DNA of 64,000 nucleotides from Hyphomonas chukchiensis (GTDB taxonomy: Bacteria > Pseudomonadota > Alphaproteobacteria > Caulobacterales > Hyphomonadaceae): NCBI RefSeq assembly GCF_000682695.1, contig NZ_AWFG01000063.1, forward strand, positions 1-64,000. Reading direction: 5' to 3'. The notes under the pieces were generated by a model, which was not told the origin of the DNA, did no database searches, and saw only the letters and a list, made by a program, of their open reading frames with translations. Positions 19,271 to 27,414 of this stretch are shown in pieces (position 1 is the stretch's first letter; every line of letters starts with the position of its first letter). Both the position numbers and the translations under genes were made by a program.

Positions 19271-20659
19271 TCATGCGTCCTCCGCGTCATTGTCCGTGGA
19301 AGGGAAAGCCTCGTACTGGCCGGGAAGGTCAAGGTGGACAGGTGATTGTCGCAAGAGGGCGCGGGCCTTTGCCGGGTCACCCGTCAGCCTGCATGTGTGT
19401 GCGCGTGACAGCGCATAATAGGCCCGTACATAAGGATCGACCTCGAAGAGCGCCGGCGAACTGAGAACCGAGGCAAACCCCGTATCCGGTGTCCGCCAGC
19501 GGGGTCCATATGTCTCGGTGAGGTAGCGCTCCGGATCGTCCGGGATGGGCCATTGCCGTCCCTGAAAATCAGCGGCCCTGACATTGAAGGATGTGAACCG
19601 CCAGGCCACGTCTCCGGCAAGCCGGCCGAGCCCGCACTGAAGGCCGCCATCGCACGGCTCATAGAGGAATATGTCGACGGCAATGGCCTGGAACGTCAGG
19701 GCGAAATAGCGGTCGCCCGGACGGGCCCGTCGATCAAGCAGGAGGCCTGAGTGTTCGCGGATGACGCGGGCGAGGTCCGGCCCGCCACTCTCGTCGGCAA
19801 GGACGCCGACATCGATATCCCTGTCGTGGACCAGCGGCGCGCCGCTGCGGTGGACTCCCAGCAATGTTCCGGCCGCCAGAAAATATCGGAGGCCTGCGGC
19901 GTCTAGAATCTCCGCGATCCCGCAAAGGGCGCGCGCCGCCGCGTCGGGGCTGAACGGCGGCGGCAATGGGCTGCCGGAAAAGTCATGCTGCCCGAGAGAC
20001 AGTGCAGACCGCTTGTGCTTGAGCGCCGCGTGATAGTTACCGGTCTCGTAGAAGGCACGGGCCAGCTGGTCATGAGCTGCCCACGCGTCCTCGAACTTCG
20101 CGGCATTGCGGCGAATGAAAGCGACCGCTTCGTGGCCGCGCCGGGCGTCGAGCAGGGCCTTTGCGCAGTCTGCAAAATTACGCGGACGGTTTTGCCCGCT
20201 GCCGCATAGGCGCAGGCGCGCATCAGCCGCGCACTGGATTGCGCCAATCCGCTCATCCTCATCCGGTGTGATGTCGGCAAGGGATCCCCATGACTGCCAG
20301 GCATCGGGATGGCAGTCGACGCTCTGGCGAAAGGCGGCGAGGGCCGCTGGCCGGTCCATGAGGGCATGCAGGGCCAGACCGCGTCCGTGGAGGGCGCGCC
20401 CATCGACCGGATTGAGGGAAAGAAGCTGATCGAACCACGCCAAAGCCAGGTCTGGCGCGCCGGTGCGCAGGAAGGCCGCGCCGAGCGATTGCTGGACAGG
20501 GGCGTGCCCGGGGCGAAGGCGGTTCGCCGCCAGTAAAGGGGGCAGGGCGGCCTCAGATCGCCCGGCCGCAAGGCATTTCTGACCCGCCCGCAGGTAATAC
20601 TGCCAGGACCCGGGCGGGTATTGATCGGCCGGCAAGGATTGGGAGATGCCGGACTTCAT
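19271..20659 (-). CDS. TPR protein with a LicD/nucleotidyltransferase-like domain, upstream of the lasso operon
   Basis: 462 residues from the ATG at 20659 (GGAAG 7 bases upstream; an ATG at 20710 lacks a site). The first ~220 residues are tetratricopeptide-like repeats (APDLALAWFDQLLSLNPVDG; NYHAALKHKRSALSLG). From about residue 240 comes a domain with GTLLGVHRSG and HDRDIDVG, the metal-binding Asp pattern of LicD-like nucleotidyl/phosphotransferases. LicD proteins add phosphocholine or similar groups to glycans. Its position, in line with and 200 bases upstream of the precursor, raises the possibility that it modifies the lasso peptide or its carrier. It could also be an unrelated cell-surface enzyme. 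Confidence 0.75.
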   Translation of the reverse strand: MKSGISQSLPADQYPPGSWQYYLRAGQKCLAAGRSEAALPPLLAANRLRPGHAPVQQSLGAAFLRTGAPDLALAWFDQLLSLNPVDGRALHGRGLALHALMDRPAALAAFRQSVDCHPDAWQSWGSLADITPDEDERIGAIQCAADARLRLCGSGQNRPRNFADCAKALLDARRGHEAVAFIRRNAAKFEDAWAAHDQLARAFYETGNYHAALKHKRSALSLGQHDFSGSPLPPPFSPDAAARALCGIAEILDAAGLRYFLAAGTLLGVHRSGAPLVHDRDIDVGVLADESGGPDLARVIREHSGLLLDRRARPGDRYFALTFQAIAVDIFLYEPCDGGLQCGLGRLAGDVAWRFTSFNVRAADFQGRQWPIPDDPERYLTETYGPRWRTPDTGFASVLSSPALFEVDPYVRAYYALSRAHTCRLTGDPAKARALLRQSPVHLDLPGQYEAFPSTDNDAEDA

Positions 20660-21095
20660 GGGAGGTCTTCCGGGCCAAGCCATGAATGGGAGGCGCGCAT
20701 CCTGCGGCATGGGAATGCCGATTCAGCTGCCTCGCGTCGCACCTCGTACCGCCAGCATTCACGGGACAATTCCGGATCATGGAGTCTTGCAGGGAACACT
20801 CTGTCCTCTCGTGCCGAATGGGGGCGCAATCGTATTCGGATGCGGAGGCGTGACGCGATCGGACCAAGCGCCGAGCTCCGGGAATCCTGCGTTCAGGCTC
20901 TCGCGTCACCCCGCGTCCATTCCCGTGGACGCGCAAAAAACATGTACTTTTGAATACACACACGTTAAACCATAAGTAGGAATAAAATGCAACATTAAAG
21001 AGGATTCTGAAGGCAGTGCGGGCAAGCCATACCCATGGCCCGGGACGTGCCGGAAGGGTCAGTCAGAAGCGGTTTCCCGAACAGGAAAGATGTCC
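20660..21095. other. Divergent intergenic region between the TPR/LicD gene and luxR
   Basis: About 430 bases with no convincing gene. The stretch 20936-21000 is notably AT-rich in a GC-rich context and probably holds the luxR promoter. The other end must hold the promoter of the minus-strand gene. I found no clear inverted repeat resembling the one between luxR and luxI. Confidence 0.5.
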
Positions 21096-21824
21096 ATGCA
21101 TGATTATAACGGGTCTGCCGTGCTCCATGCCATCCGCCTGATTTCGGCGACCGCGACGAGTGCCGAGACGATCGAAGCCCTTGCCGTCTTCATTGAAGCC
21201 TATGGCTTCGAGAAAATATTCCTCGGCCAGCTCGTCAATCCGGTGAATGTTCCGCTGAAGGACATACTTTACCTCTCCAACTGGCCTGAGGAACTCAAGG
21301 CGGCCAGGCGTACCAGGGCTGCCATCCTTCACGATCCGATTGCCTTCTGCGCCGTGAGATCGAAACGGCCTTTCAGCTGGGCCGAAGCGCGCGCCCATGC
21401 CACGCGGGCTGGCCGGCGCACCGTCGACATGGTGCATGATTTCGGCATCACCCATGGCATGATGTTTCCCATGCATGCCCTCGAGAGCGTATCGGGTGGT
21501 GTCTCGCTGGGCGGCGGCGTCAAGCCTGACCTGTCACCGACCGAGATCGCGGAACTCGAAATCGTCTGCCAGGTCGCCTACTATCATCTCGAAACGATGC
21601 TGGGACCGTTTCCCTATCAGAAGGTTGCCGAACTCACGCCTCGCGAGACCGAATGCGTCCAGTTCGCCGCCGCCGGCAAGTCCAATTGGGAGATTGCCCA
21701 TATCCTGGGCATCCAGGAGGACACGGTCAAAAAGACATTGCGCCGGGCAAGGGACAAGCTTGATGCCGTGAACCGGGCGCATCTGGTCGCAAGCGCCATC
21801 GCCCGCCACCAGATTCTGCCCTGA
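21096..21824 (+). CDS. LuxR-family quorum-sensing regulator
   Basis: 242 residues from the ATG at 21096, preferred over the ATG two codons earlier because AGGA lies 9 bases from it and only 3 from the other. The N-terminal autoinducer-binding domain keeps Trp in SNWPEEL, Asp-Pro in LHDPIAF and Trp in FSWAEA. The usual Tyr between the first Trp and DP is not seen. The C-terminal LuxR helix-turn-helix runs LTPRETECVQFAAAGKSN to DTVKKTLRRARDKL. The adjacent AHL synthase makes it the likely cognate receptor. Confidence 0.9.
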   Translation: MHDYNGSAVLHAIRLISATATSAETIEALAVFIEAYGFEKIFLGQLVNPVNVPLKDILYLSNWPEELKAARRTRAAILHDPIAFCAVRSKRPFSWAEARAHATRAGRRTVDMVHDFGITHGMMFPMHALESVSGGVSLGGGVKPDLSPTEIAELEIVCQVAYYHLETMLGPFPYQKVAELTPRETECVQFAAAGKSNWEIAHILGIQEDTVKKTLRRARDKLDAVNRAHLVASAIARHQILP

Positions 21825-21828
21825 CCAG

Positions 21829-21844
21829 TCCCCTAAAGGGGACA
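21829..21844. promoter_or_regulatory. Inverted repeat between luxR and luxI, candidate LuxR site
   Basis: GTCCCC-TAAA-GGGGAC: 6-base perfect arms around TAAA, 5 bases after the luxR stop and about 55 bases before luxI. It is of suitable symmetry for a LuxR dimer site controlling luxI. It is not followed by a T run, so a terminator is less likely. Confidence 0.45.
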
Positions 21845-21899
21845 TTACCCGCACGCGCATCCGCGACATGCTCCTCATGCCCAAGGAGGAGTAGAGCGC

Positions 21900-22550
21900 A
21901 TGTTCAAGATCATCACACCGGACAACTGCCATCAGCATTCAGACCTCATCGATGAGATGCACAAGATGCGCTACCGCATCGTGGTCGGCGAATGGGGGTG
22001 GGACATACCGGGCATCGAACCGGGCTATGACAAGGACCAGTTCGATACCGCCGACACGGTCTATGTCATCGCGTTGACCGCCGCAGGCGAGCTTGTCGGC
22101 ACGTCGCGTCTCAACCCGACCGTCGGGCCGCATATGCTGAGCGAACTCTTTGCCGACTATTGCGATCTCCAGCCCTATCCGGTCGGCCGCGATGTCTGGG
22201 AGTGTTCCCGGTTCGTGACGGACCGGTCCCTGGCAACTGATCCGGTCGACGCTTTCCGCGTCCGGTGCCGGGTCGGTCTTGGCCTCACAGCCTACTGCCT
22301 CGACAATCACATATCCCGGCTCAGCTGGCTGACGCACCAGAAATTCTTCAACCTGGTCCAGCGGGTCTGGCAAACCGAGCCCCTCGGTCTTCCAAAGCGG
22401 GACGGTGACAATTGGGCCTGGATACCTGCCGTGTCGACCATCGACGAGGCGACGTTCGACCGCCAGCTTGACCGCTATCGCAATGCCGAAGCGATCGTCG
22501 CGGCAAATGGTGCGGCACGGTCAGAGGCCCGGCGGGGCAAGGTCGCATGA
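21900..22550 (+). CDS. N-acyl-homoserine lactone synthase (LuxI family)
   Basis: 216 residues, normal length. Family residues are visible: MRYRIVVGEWGW (conserved Arg and Trp), Asp pair in YDKDQFDTAD, Arg in GTSRLNPT, and WECSRFVTDRS with the catalytic Glu and the Arg. It makes an acyl-homoserine lactone from SAM and an acyl carrier; the acyl chain cannot be predicted. A strong AAGGAGGAG precedes the ATG, and the stop overlaps the phyH start (ATGA), so the two are co-translated. Confidence 0.95.
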   Translation: MFKIITPDNCHQHSDLIDEMHKMRYRIVVGEWGWDIPGIEPGYDKDQFDTADTVYVIALTAAGELVGTSRLNPTVGPHMLSELFADYCDLQPYPVGRDVWECSRFVTDRSLATDPVDAFRVRCRVGLGLTAYCLDNHISRLSWLTHQKFFNLVQRVWQTEPLGLPKRDGDNWAWIPAVSTIDEATFDRQLDRYRNAEAIVAANGAARSEARRGKVA

Positions 22551-23563
22551 GCCGCAGCGTGCGCGACAGGATAAGCGACGCCGAGCAGTCGGCTTTCGAC
22601 CGGGATGGTGTCATTTGCCTGAGGAATGTCCTGACCATGGACGAGGTGGATCACCTGCGACACGCCGTTGCAGGACAGATGAGCCGGCTCGGCCACTCGC
22701 CGACAGGCTATGATTTCGAAGCGCTTGCAGGCCAGGTCTGGGACCAGGGCCGGAGCGTCGATACCGGCGAGGCGGACCGTTTCGACATGCAGGCCATGAA
22801 GGCGCTCATCAGGTCCGACGCCGCGGCCCGACCACTGCTGGAGGCGGACCCGTCAGCCGAGACCGGCCTCTTCTTCTATGATGTTGCAGCCTGGAGGCAT
22901 GATCGCGGGGTCCGGAAGGTCGCCTTCGACTCGGCCCTCCCGCAAATTGCCGCCAGCCTGCTCGATGCGCGCTACCTGAATTTCTGGGAAGACACGACAT
23001 TTGTGAAGGCGCCCCATACGCGCCAGAAGACAGCCTTTCACCAGGATCTCGCCTATTTCCAGATCGAGGGCGACCAATGCGTGATCGTCTGGATCCCGCT
23101 TGACGCTGCAAGCCTGGACAATGGCGTCACCCAATATGTCAGAGGCTCGCACAAGTGGGGCCAGGTCTTCGCACCGAACGTGTTCGTGTCCCAGACACCT
23201 TTCCAATCATCTCCTGAAGGTCGCTGTCCCGACATAGAATTAGCGCCGGAGGACTATGACATCGTCTCCGTCGCGGTGGAGCCCGGGGATGTCATCATCC
23301 ATCATGTGATGACGGTCCACGGCGCCGGCGGCAACAGGTCCGATACCTGGCGCCGTGCGGTATCGTTTCGCTATTGCGGAGACCAGGTCCGGTACCTGGA
23401 CCGGAAAGGCGCGATCGCCCAGGTCGGGGTCACGCATGATCTCAGCGATGGCGACCGGCTCTTTTCGGCTGACTATCCCATTGTCTGGCCCAAACCCTGG
23501 CCCGGATTCTGTCTCGCCGAGGCGTTTGACGTCCTGGACGGCGACCGGACCGGCAAGGCGTGA
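22547..23563 (+). CDS. Phytanoyl-CoA dioxygenase (PhyH) family protein
   Basis: 338 residues. A non-haem Fe(II)/2-oxoglutarate oxygenase with the iron triad His165-x-Asp167 (AFHQDLAYF) and His258 (TVHGAGGNRS), and a nearby Arg for 2-oxoglutarate. It overlaps luxI by four bases. LuxI-PhyH pairs occur in other alphaproteobacteria. Hydroxylation of the acyl chain of the signal or its precursor is a plausible role but not shown. A terminator follows the gene. Confidence 0.88.
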   Translation: MSRSVRDRISDAEQSAFDRDGVICLRNVLTMDEVDHLRHAVAGQMSRLGHSPTGYDFEALAGQVWDQGRSVDTGEADRFDMQAMKALIRSDAAARPLLEADPSAETGLFFYDVAAWRHDRGVRKVAFDSALPQIAASLLDARYLNFWEDTTFVKAPHTRQKTAFHQDLAYFQIEGDQCVIVWIPLDAASLDNGVTQYVRGSHKWGQVFAPNVFVSQTPFQSSPEGRCPDIELAPEDYDIVSVAVEPGDVIIHHVMTVHGAGGNRSDTWRRAVSFRYCGDQVRYLDRKGAIAQVGVTHDLSDGDRLFSADYPIVWPKPWPGFCLAEAFDVLDGDRTGKA

Positions 23564-23630
23564 GGGGCAGGGTGCCTCCTGGACAAGTCTCCGGACCAGC
23601 GATCAGCTCAGGCAGAAGGTGCGCCTGTTC

Positions 23631-23655
23631 CTGCCCGCTCGGGAGCAGCTTTTTT
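23631..23655 (+). terminator. Rho-independent terminator after luxI-phyH
   Basis: Stem CTGCCC-GCTC-GGG(A)GCAG with one bulged A, followed by C and six T residues. It lies 68 bases after the phyH stop on the same strand. Confidence 0.7.
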
Positions 23656-23758
23656 GTCTCGCCGTACCCGGAAGGACGTGTATTCTGCGACTGGAGGCAG
23701 CATTCAGGCCTGGTCTGAATGACATCTGGTCTGCGTCCAGAAGGTCCGGGGAAAGCAT

Positions 23759-24145
23759 TTGAAGACGCCCAAGCCAACAGGAAGAGCAGCCCGGGTCGTG
23801 ACCGATGTCGACCGCCTTGTGGGCGAGAATGTGCGCCGGTTCAGGAATGCCCGGGGAATGACGCTCGCCGAGCTCAGTCTCGGGCTCGGCATCAGTCATC
23901 AGCAACTCCAGAAGTACGAGACGGGCATGAACCGTCTGAGTGCCGGCATCCTTATGGATGTGTCGAAATTGCTGGATGTTTCCCTGACCGAGCTGTTCGA
24001 GACGGGTGTCACCAAACAGGATCGCTCCCGCTCTGCGGCCGACACATCCCGGCGGATGTGCCAGGCCATTGTGAACCAGACAGAGTCCCCGGCAAAACTC
24101 GAACTGATGGCCCGGATTCTCAAAGTCATTCGCGACAGCCCCTGA
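23759..24145 (+). CDS. XRE-family helix-turn-helix regulator
   Basis: 128 residues, started at TTG (GGGGAAAG upstream). The Cro/C1-type helix-turn-helix covers about residues 20-75 (VGENVRRFRNARGMTLAELS, ISHQQLQKYETGMNRLSA). The C-terminal part is helical and of unknown function. It stands alone after a terminator and so is probably transcribed separately from the quorum-sensing genes. Its target is unknown. Confidence 0.82.
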   Translation: MKTPKPTGRAARVVTDVDRLVGENVRRFRNARGMTLAELSLGLGISHQQLQKYETGMNRLSAGILMDVSKLLDVSLTELFETGVTKQDRSRSAADTSRRMCQAIVNQTESPAKLELMARILKVIRDSP

Positions 24146-24277
24146 AATGATGAGGCGCGATCTCGAAATAGATGGTTTCAGCCGGGCGCGTGCCGCTGAT
24201 GTGCTGAATAATGTCCAACGCTCGAGGGTTCTGCGAAGTACGGGTATCCCAGTCCAAAGTTCGACACCTGGCCGGGC

Positions 24278-24790
24278 CTAATCTTGTTCGCCAAACCCGG
24301 GCACCGGTCGTGCATCCGCCTCAGCAGGTGTCGTCGCTTCACCATTTGCGCGGATGTCGTCCAGCAGCCATTTCATTTCCCTGATCTCACGACGCTGGGC
24401 TTCGATGATGCTATCGGCCAGTTCGCGAACACGCCTATCGTCGATATTGGCGCGCTCACTGGTGAGGATCGCGATCGAGTGGTGGGGGATCATGGCGCTC
24501 ATCCAGGATTCGTCCCCAATGGTCGCCTGGCTCCGGACCAGGAACAATGCGAGGATGAACACCGCCGCGCTTGTGGCGAAGATGCCGATATTCGCACGCC
24601 GGTTCTTGTACATCCCAAGCATGAAGGCGAGCATGATAGCCGCCATTGCCGCGCCCATGAGGAAGGCCATGTAAAAACGGGTCTCGCTCCAGAAAACGTG
24701 TCCCCATTCGTATGTATTGAGATACATGAGGCCCAGCATCACGACTGTTGATGTTGCGATCATGGCGCCGAATTTTGTGTAATTATTCAT
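24278..24790 (-). CDS. DUF305 membrane protein
   Basis: 170 residues. Three or four membrane helices (residues 8-25, 38-60, 70-87) precede a DUF305-type segment, MIPHHSIAILTSERA, and a charged helical tail (ADSIIEAQRREIREMKWLLD). Such proteins are common in copper and heavy-metal loci. The function is unknown; the HH pair could bind metal. GGGAGAAG precedes the ATG. Confidence 0.82.
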   Translation of the reverse strand: MNNYTKFGAMIATSTVVMLGLMYLNTYEWGHVFWSETRFYMAFLMGAAMAAIMLAFMLGMYKNRRANIGIFATSAAVFILALFLVRSQATIGDESWMSAMIPHHSIAILTSERANIDDRRVRELADSIIEAQRREIREMKWLLDDIRANGEATTPAEADARPVPGFGEQD

Positions 24791-24893
24791 TCGCTTTTCT
24801 TCTCCCGGAGTTTACGTGTGGGGCCATGCTGGCCAAACGCCTGTGCGCTCTGGGGGTTCCCTGCGGTTCCCGACACAGGTGAGCAGGACACCT

Positions 24894-25031
24894 TGCCTTC
24901 AGTTCTGCCAGGCCTTTGGCTTGGACGTGACCGGGGCAGAGATTGAATCACTTGAAGGTCAGACGGTCTTGAGTGTTCGTTGCTTCGACCGACTATGGGA
25001 CCGGGAGGGCCTCTTCCACCGGCAGCCTAGC
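24894..25031 (+). pseudogene. Fragment resembling HipA toxin
   Basis: The plus-strand peptide FCQAFGLDVTGAEIESLEGQ followed by TVLSVRCFDRLWDREGLF resembles the HipA kinase segment normally reading like LPVAEAEI...VLVVERFDR. Only about 45 residues remain, with no start of the family and no HipB partner. It is probably a relic of a hipBA system. Confidence 0.45.
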
Positions 25032-25887
25032 TGACAATCAACGAGGTGATCGAGATATCGGCGGATACATGCGGCACAGTATTTGTCGATACGACTCGTG
25101 ACGATACCGCCTTGAGGGCTTCATACGCATCACCGGCAAACAGTGCATGGACCACGACGCAGACGGGTTTGGGAAAGCCTGTCGTTTCGAAATGGCGTGC
25201 TGCTTCAATCATGGTGCGGCCCGACGAAGCGATGTCGTCGACCAGAACAGGTTGGTAGCCGGTCCGGTTCTCGAGACCCGGTGCCGTGACTTCGACATTT
25301 CGGTCACCGTGGCGGATTTTCGAAAGCACAAGGTGAGGCGCGCCAATCCGTCCGGCAACATCGGAGACCCATTGCGCGCTTTCAGAGTCAGGCCCGATGA
25401 TGAGTGGGTTTTCGACATGTGTCGTGATCCAGTCGGCGAGCGCTGGAGCGGCGTGCACGACTTTCGTCTTGATCGAAAAAACCTCGTCCAGATCATGAAT
25501 GCGGTGCAAATGCGGGTCGACTGTCACAACGCGGTCGAACGCCCCGGACAGCAGTCTTGCAAAGTGCCGCGAGGAAACCGATTCACCATCAGAGAATCGC
25601 TTGTCCTGGCGCATGTAGGCGAGATAGGGCGCAATCAGCCCGACTGACGTTGCGCCAAGTTCGCGTGCTGTATAGGCCGCGAACAGGAGTCCCGGCAATT
25701 GTGGATCGGGGTGGGCCAGTGTGCAGACCAGTTCTACGGATTTACCCGCCATTTCCGAGGCAATGCGGACATAGGTCTCCTGATCTGGAAACCGGCGCAA
25801 TTCCAGCGCACCGAGCGCGCTGTTCGTGATCTCGGCGAGTTGCGCAGCCATCGCCTCGTTTCCGGGAAGCGGAATGTAAATCGTCAT
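25027..25887 (-). CDS. prs: Ribose-phosphate pyrophosphokinase-like enzyme
   Basis: 286 residues, shorter than house-keeping Prs (~310). PRPP synthetase features: RFPDQETYVRI, RQDKRFSDGESVSSRHFA, the metal/ATP motif DPHLHRIHDL, and the PRPP loop VLVDDIASSGRTMIEA. It converts ribose-5-phosphate plus ATP to PRPP and AMP. It is the last gene of the four-gene operon (3 bases after the phosphorylase stop) and is probably a specialised second copy serving this pathway. Confidence 0.88.
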   Translation of the reverse strand: MTIYIPLPGNEAMAAQLAEITNSALGALELRRFPDQETYVRIASEMAGKSVELVCTLAHPDPQLPGLLFAAYTARELGATSVGLIAPYLAYMRQDKRFSDGESVSSRHFARLLSGAFDRVVTVDPHLHRIHDLDEVFSIKTKVVHAAPALADWITTHVENPLIIGPDSESAQWVSDVAGRIGAPHLVLSKIRHGDRNVEVTAPGLENRTGYQPVLVDDIASSGRTMIEAARHFETTGFPKPVCVVVHALFAGDAYEALKAVSSRVVSTNTVPHVSADISITSLIVS

Positions 25888-25890
25888 GGA

Positions 25891-27414
25891 TCAGTTCTCG
25901 ATGGTGAACATGTCGGCGTTGGAGATGGCATAGGCCATCGCATAAGCGATCTCTCCTGGCGCCTCTGCATGGATCGTCACAACCGGCTCGCCGAATGCAA
26001 CCTCGTCGCCAAGGCGTTTGTGGAGTATCAGCCCTGCCGCTGGCCGTGCCGGAGCTCCGGCAAGTTTGGCGAGCCGAGACAGTTTGCGATTGTCAATCGC
26101 CGACAATCTGCCGGCTCGGATTGCCGTGACGGGTACTGTTTGTTGTGCTCTGGGCGGTTCGCGCATGCCGCCCTGAGCAGCGCAGATTGCCTGAAATTTC
26201 GTCCAGGCAGAGCCGCTGTCCAGTGCCTCGCGGGCGAGCGCAACGCCTGTTCCTGGTACAGCCGTGCCAGCGAGTTCCAGGGCTGTGCCGGCGAGTGATA
26301 TTGCGCGTTCGCGAAGATCGGGCGGTGCATTCTGGCTCCTTTGCAGGACATGCAGCACGTCCCGGGCTTCGAGCGCAGGTCCGATGCCCCGGCCAACCGG
26401 TTGGAGTCCATCGCTGAATACACACCTGGTCTTCAGGCCAAATTCGCCTGCAACGATCGTCATGTGCTGGGCAAGCGCCCGGGCATCAGACTGACTGCGC
26501 AGCTTTGCTGTCGGCCCGACGGGAAGATCCAGAACCACATGGGTTGCACCGGCGGCGATCTTCTTTGACAGGACTGATGCGATGAGCTGGCCTTCCGCGT
26601 CAATGTTGAGGGCGCGTTCGATGCGGATCAGAATGTCATCGGCCGGGCTGAGCCGCACGGCGCCGCCCCAGGCCAGGCATCCGCCCTCCGCATCGACCAC
26701 CCGCCTGATCTCAGACAGCGAGAGGTCGACGGGTGTGAGCGTTTCCATCGTGTCCGCCGTCCCGGCAGGCGACGTGATTGCACGCGAAGACGTCTTCGGA
26801 ATGATCAGGCCAAGGCTGGCCAGGATAGCGACAATGATGGGCGTTGTGCGGTTGCCAGGCAGGCCGCCAATGCAATGCTTGTCCAGGACCATCTCCCGGT
26901 CCCAGTCGAGCTGCTCGCCCACCTTGACCATGGCTCCGGTCAGGGATGTCATCTCGTGAATATCGAGAGGCAGGGTCGAGCAGGTCGAGACAAAGGCGGC
27001 CAGATGCACATCAGAATACAATCCTGCTGCGACATCAGTGATGATGCGGTCAAAGGCATCGCCTGGAAGGCGCTTGCCCGTCATGCGCTGGCGGACATCG
27101 GAGAGCGAGGGTAGCGTCGGGGCATGGCTGACTTTGAGGGCCGAGCCCGGCTCCGCGCCGAGCCGTTTCCAGGCCGCTTCTGAGAGTCCCGCTTCGGTAA
27201 GGGCGAGCCACTCATCTTCAATCTGGTGCAAGGTCGCGATCACTTCCGTCTCGCCACAACCAACCAGCACGCGCGAGCGCGAGGTCAGGCCTTCTGAGCG
27301 GCAAACCGGGCAGTCGGTCCGCATCAGGATAATCGCATCATCCTGGGTATGCCATTTGAGTCGCCGGGCGGTCAGTTGACCGGGGTGTTGTGAGCGGTTG
27401 TCGCGCCCCATCAC
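25891..27414 (-). CDS. Thymidine-phosphorylase-family enzyme of AMP-phosphorylase type
   Basis: 507 residues. This is the length of archaeal AMP phosphorylases rather than bacterial DeoA (~440), because of an extra N-terminal domain of about 80 residues. Motifs: DKHCIGGLPGNRTTP (phosphate/nucleoside site), TSPAGTADTMETL, and a C-terminal barrel-like domain (LILHKRLGDEVAFGEP). Expected reaction: phosphorolysis of a nucleoside or nucleoside monophosphate, giving base plus ribose-1-phosphate or ribose-1,5-bisphosphate. It overlaps its upstream neighbour by four bases. Confidence 0.85.
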   Translation of the reverse strand: MMGRDNRSQHPGQLTARRLKWHTQDDAIILMRTDCPVCRSEGLTSRSRVLVGCGETEVIATLHQIEDEWLALTEAGLSEAAWKRLGAEPGSALKVSHAPTLPSLSDVRQRMTGKRLPGDAFDRIITDVAAGLYSDVHLAAFVSTCSTLPLDIHEMTSLTGAMVKVGEQLDWDREMVLDKHCIGGLPGNRTTPIIVAILASLGLIIPKTSSRAITSPAGTADTMETLTPVDLSLSEIRRVVDAEGGCLAWGGAVRLSPADDILIRIERALNIDAEGQLIASVLSKKIAAGATHVVLDLPVGPTAKLRSQSDARALAQHMTIVAGEFGLKTRCVFSDGLQPVGRGIGPALEARDVLHVLQRSQNAPPDLRERAISLAGTALELAGTAVPGTGVALAREALDSGSAWTKFQAICAAQGGMREPPRAQQTVPVTAIRAGRLSAIDNRKLSRLAKLAGAPARPAAGLILHKRLGDEVAFGEPVVTIHAEAPGEIAYAMAYAISNADMFTIEN

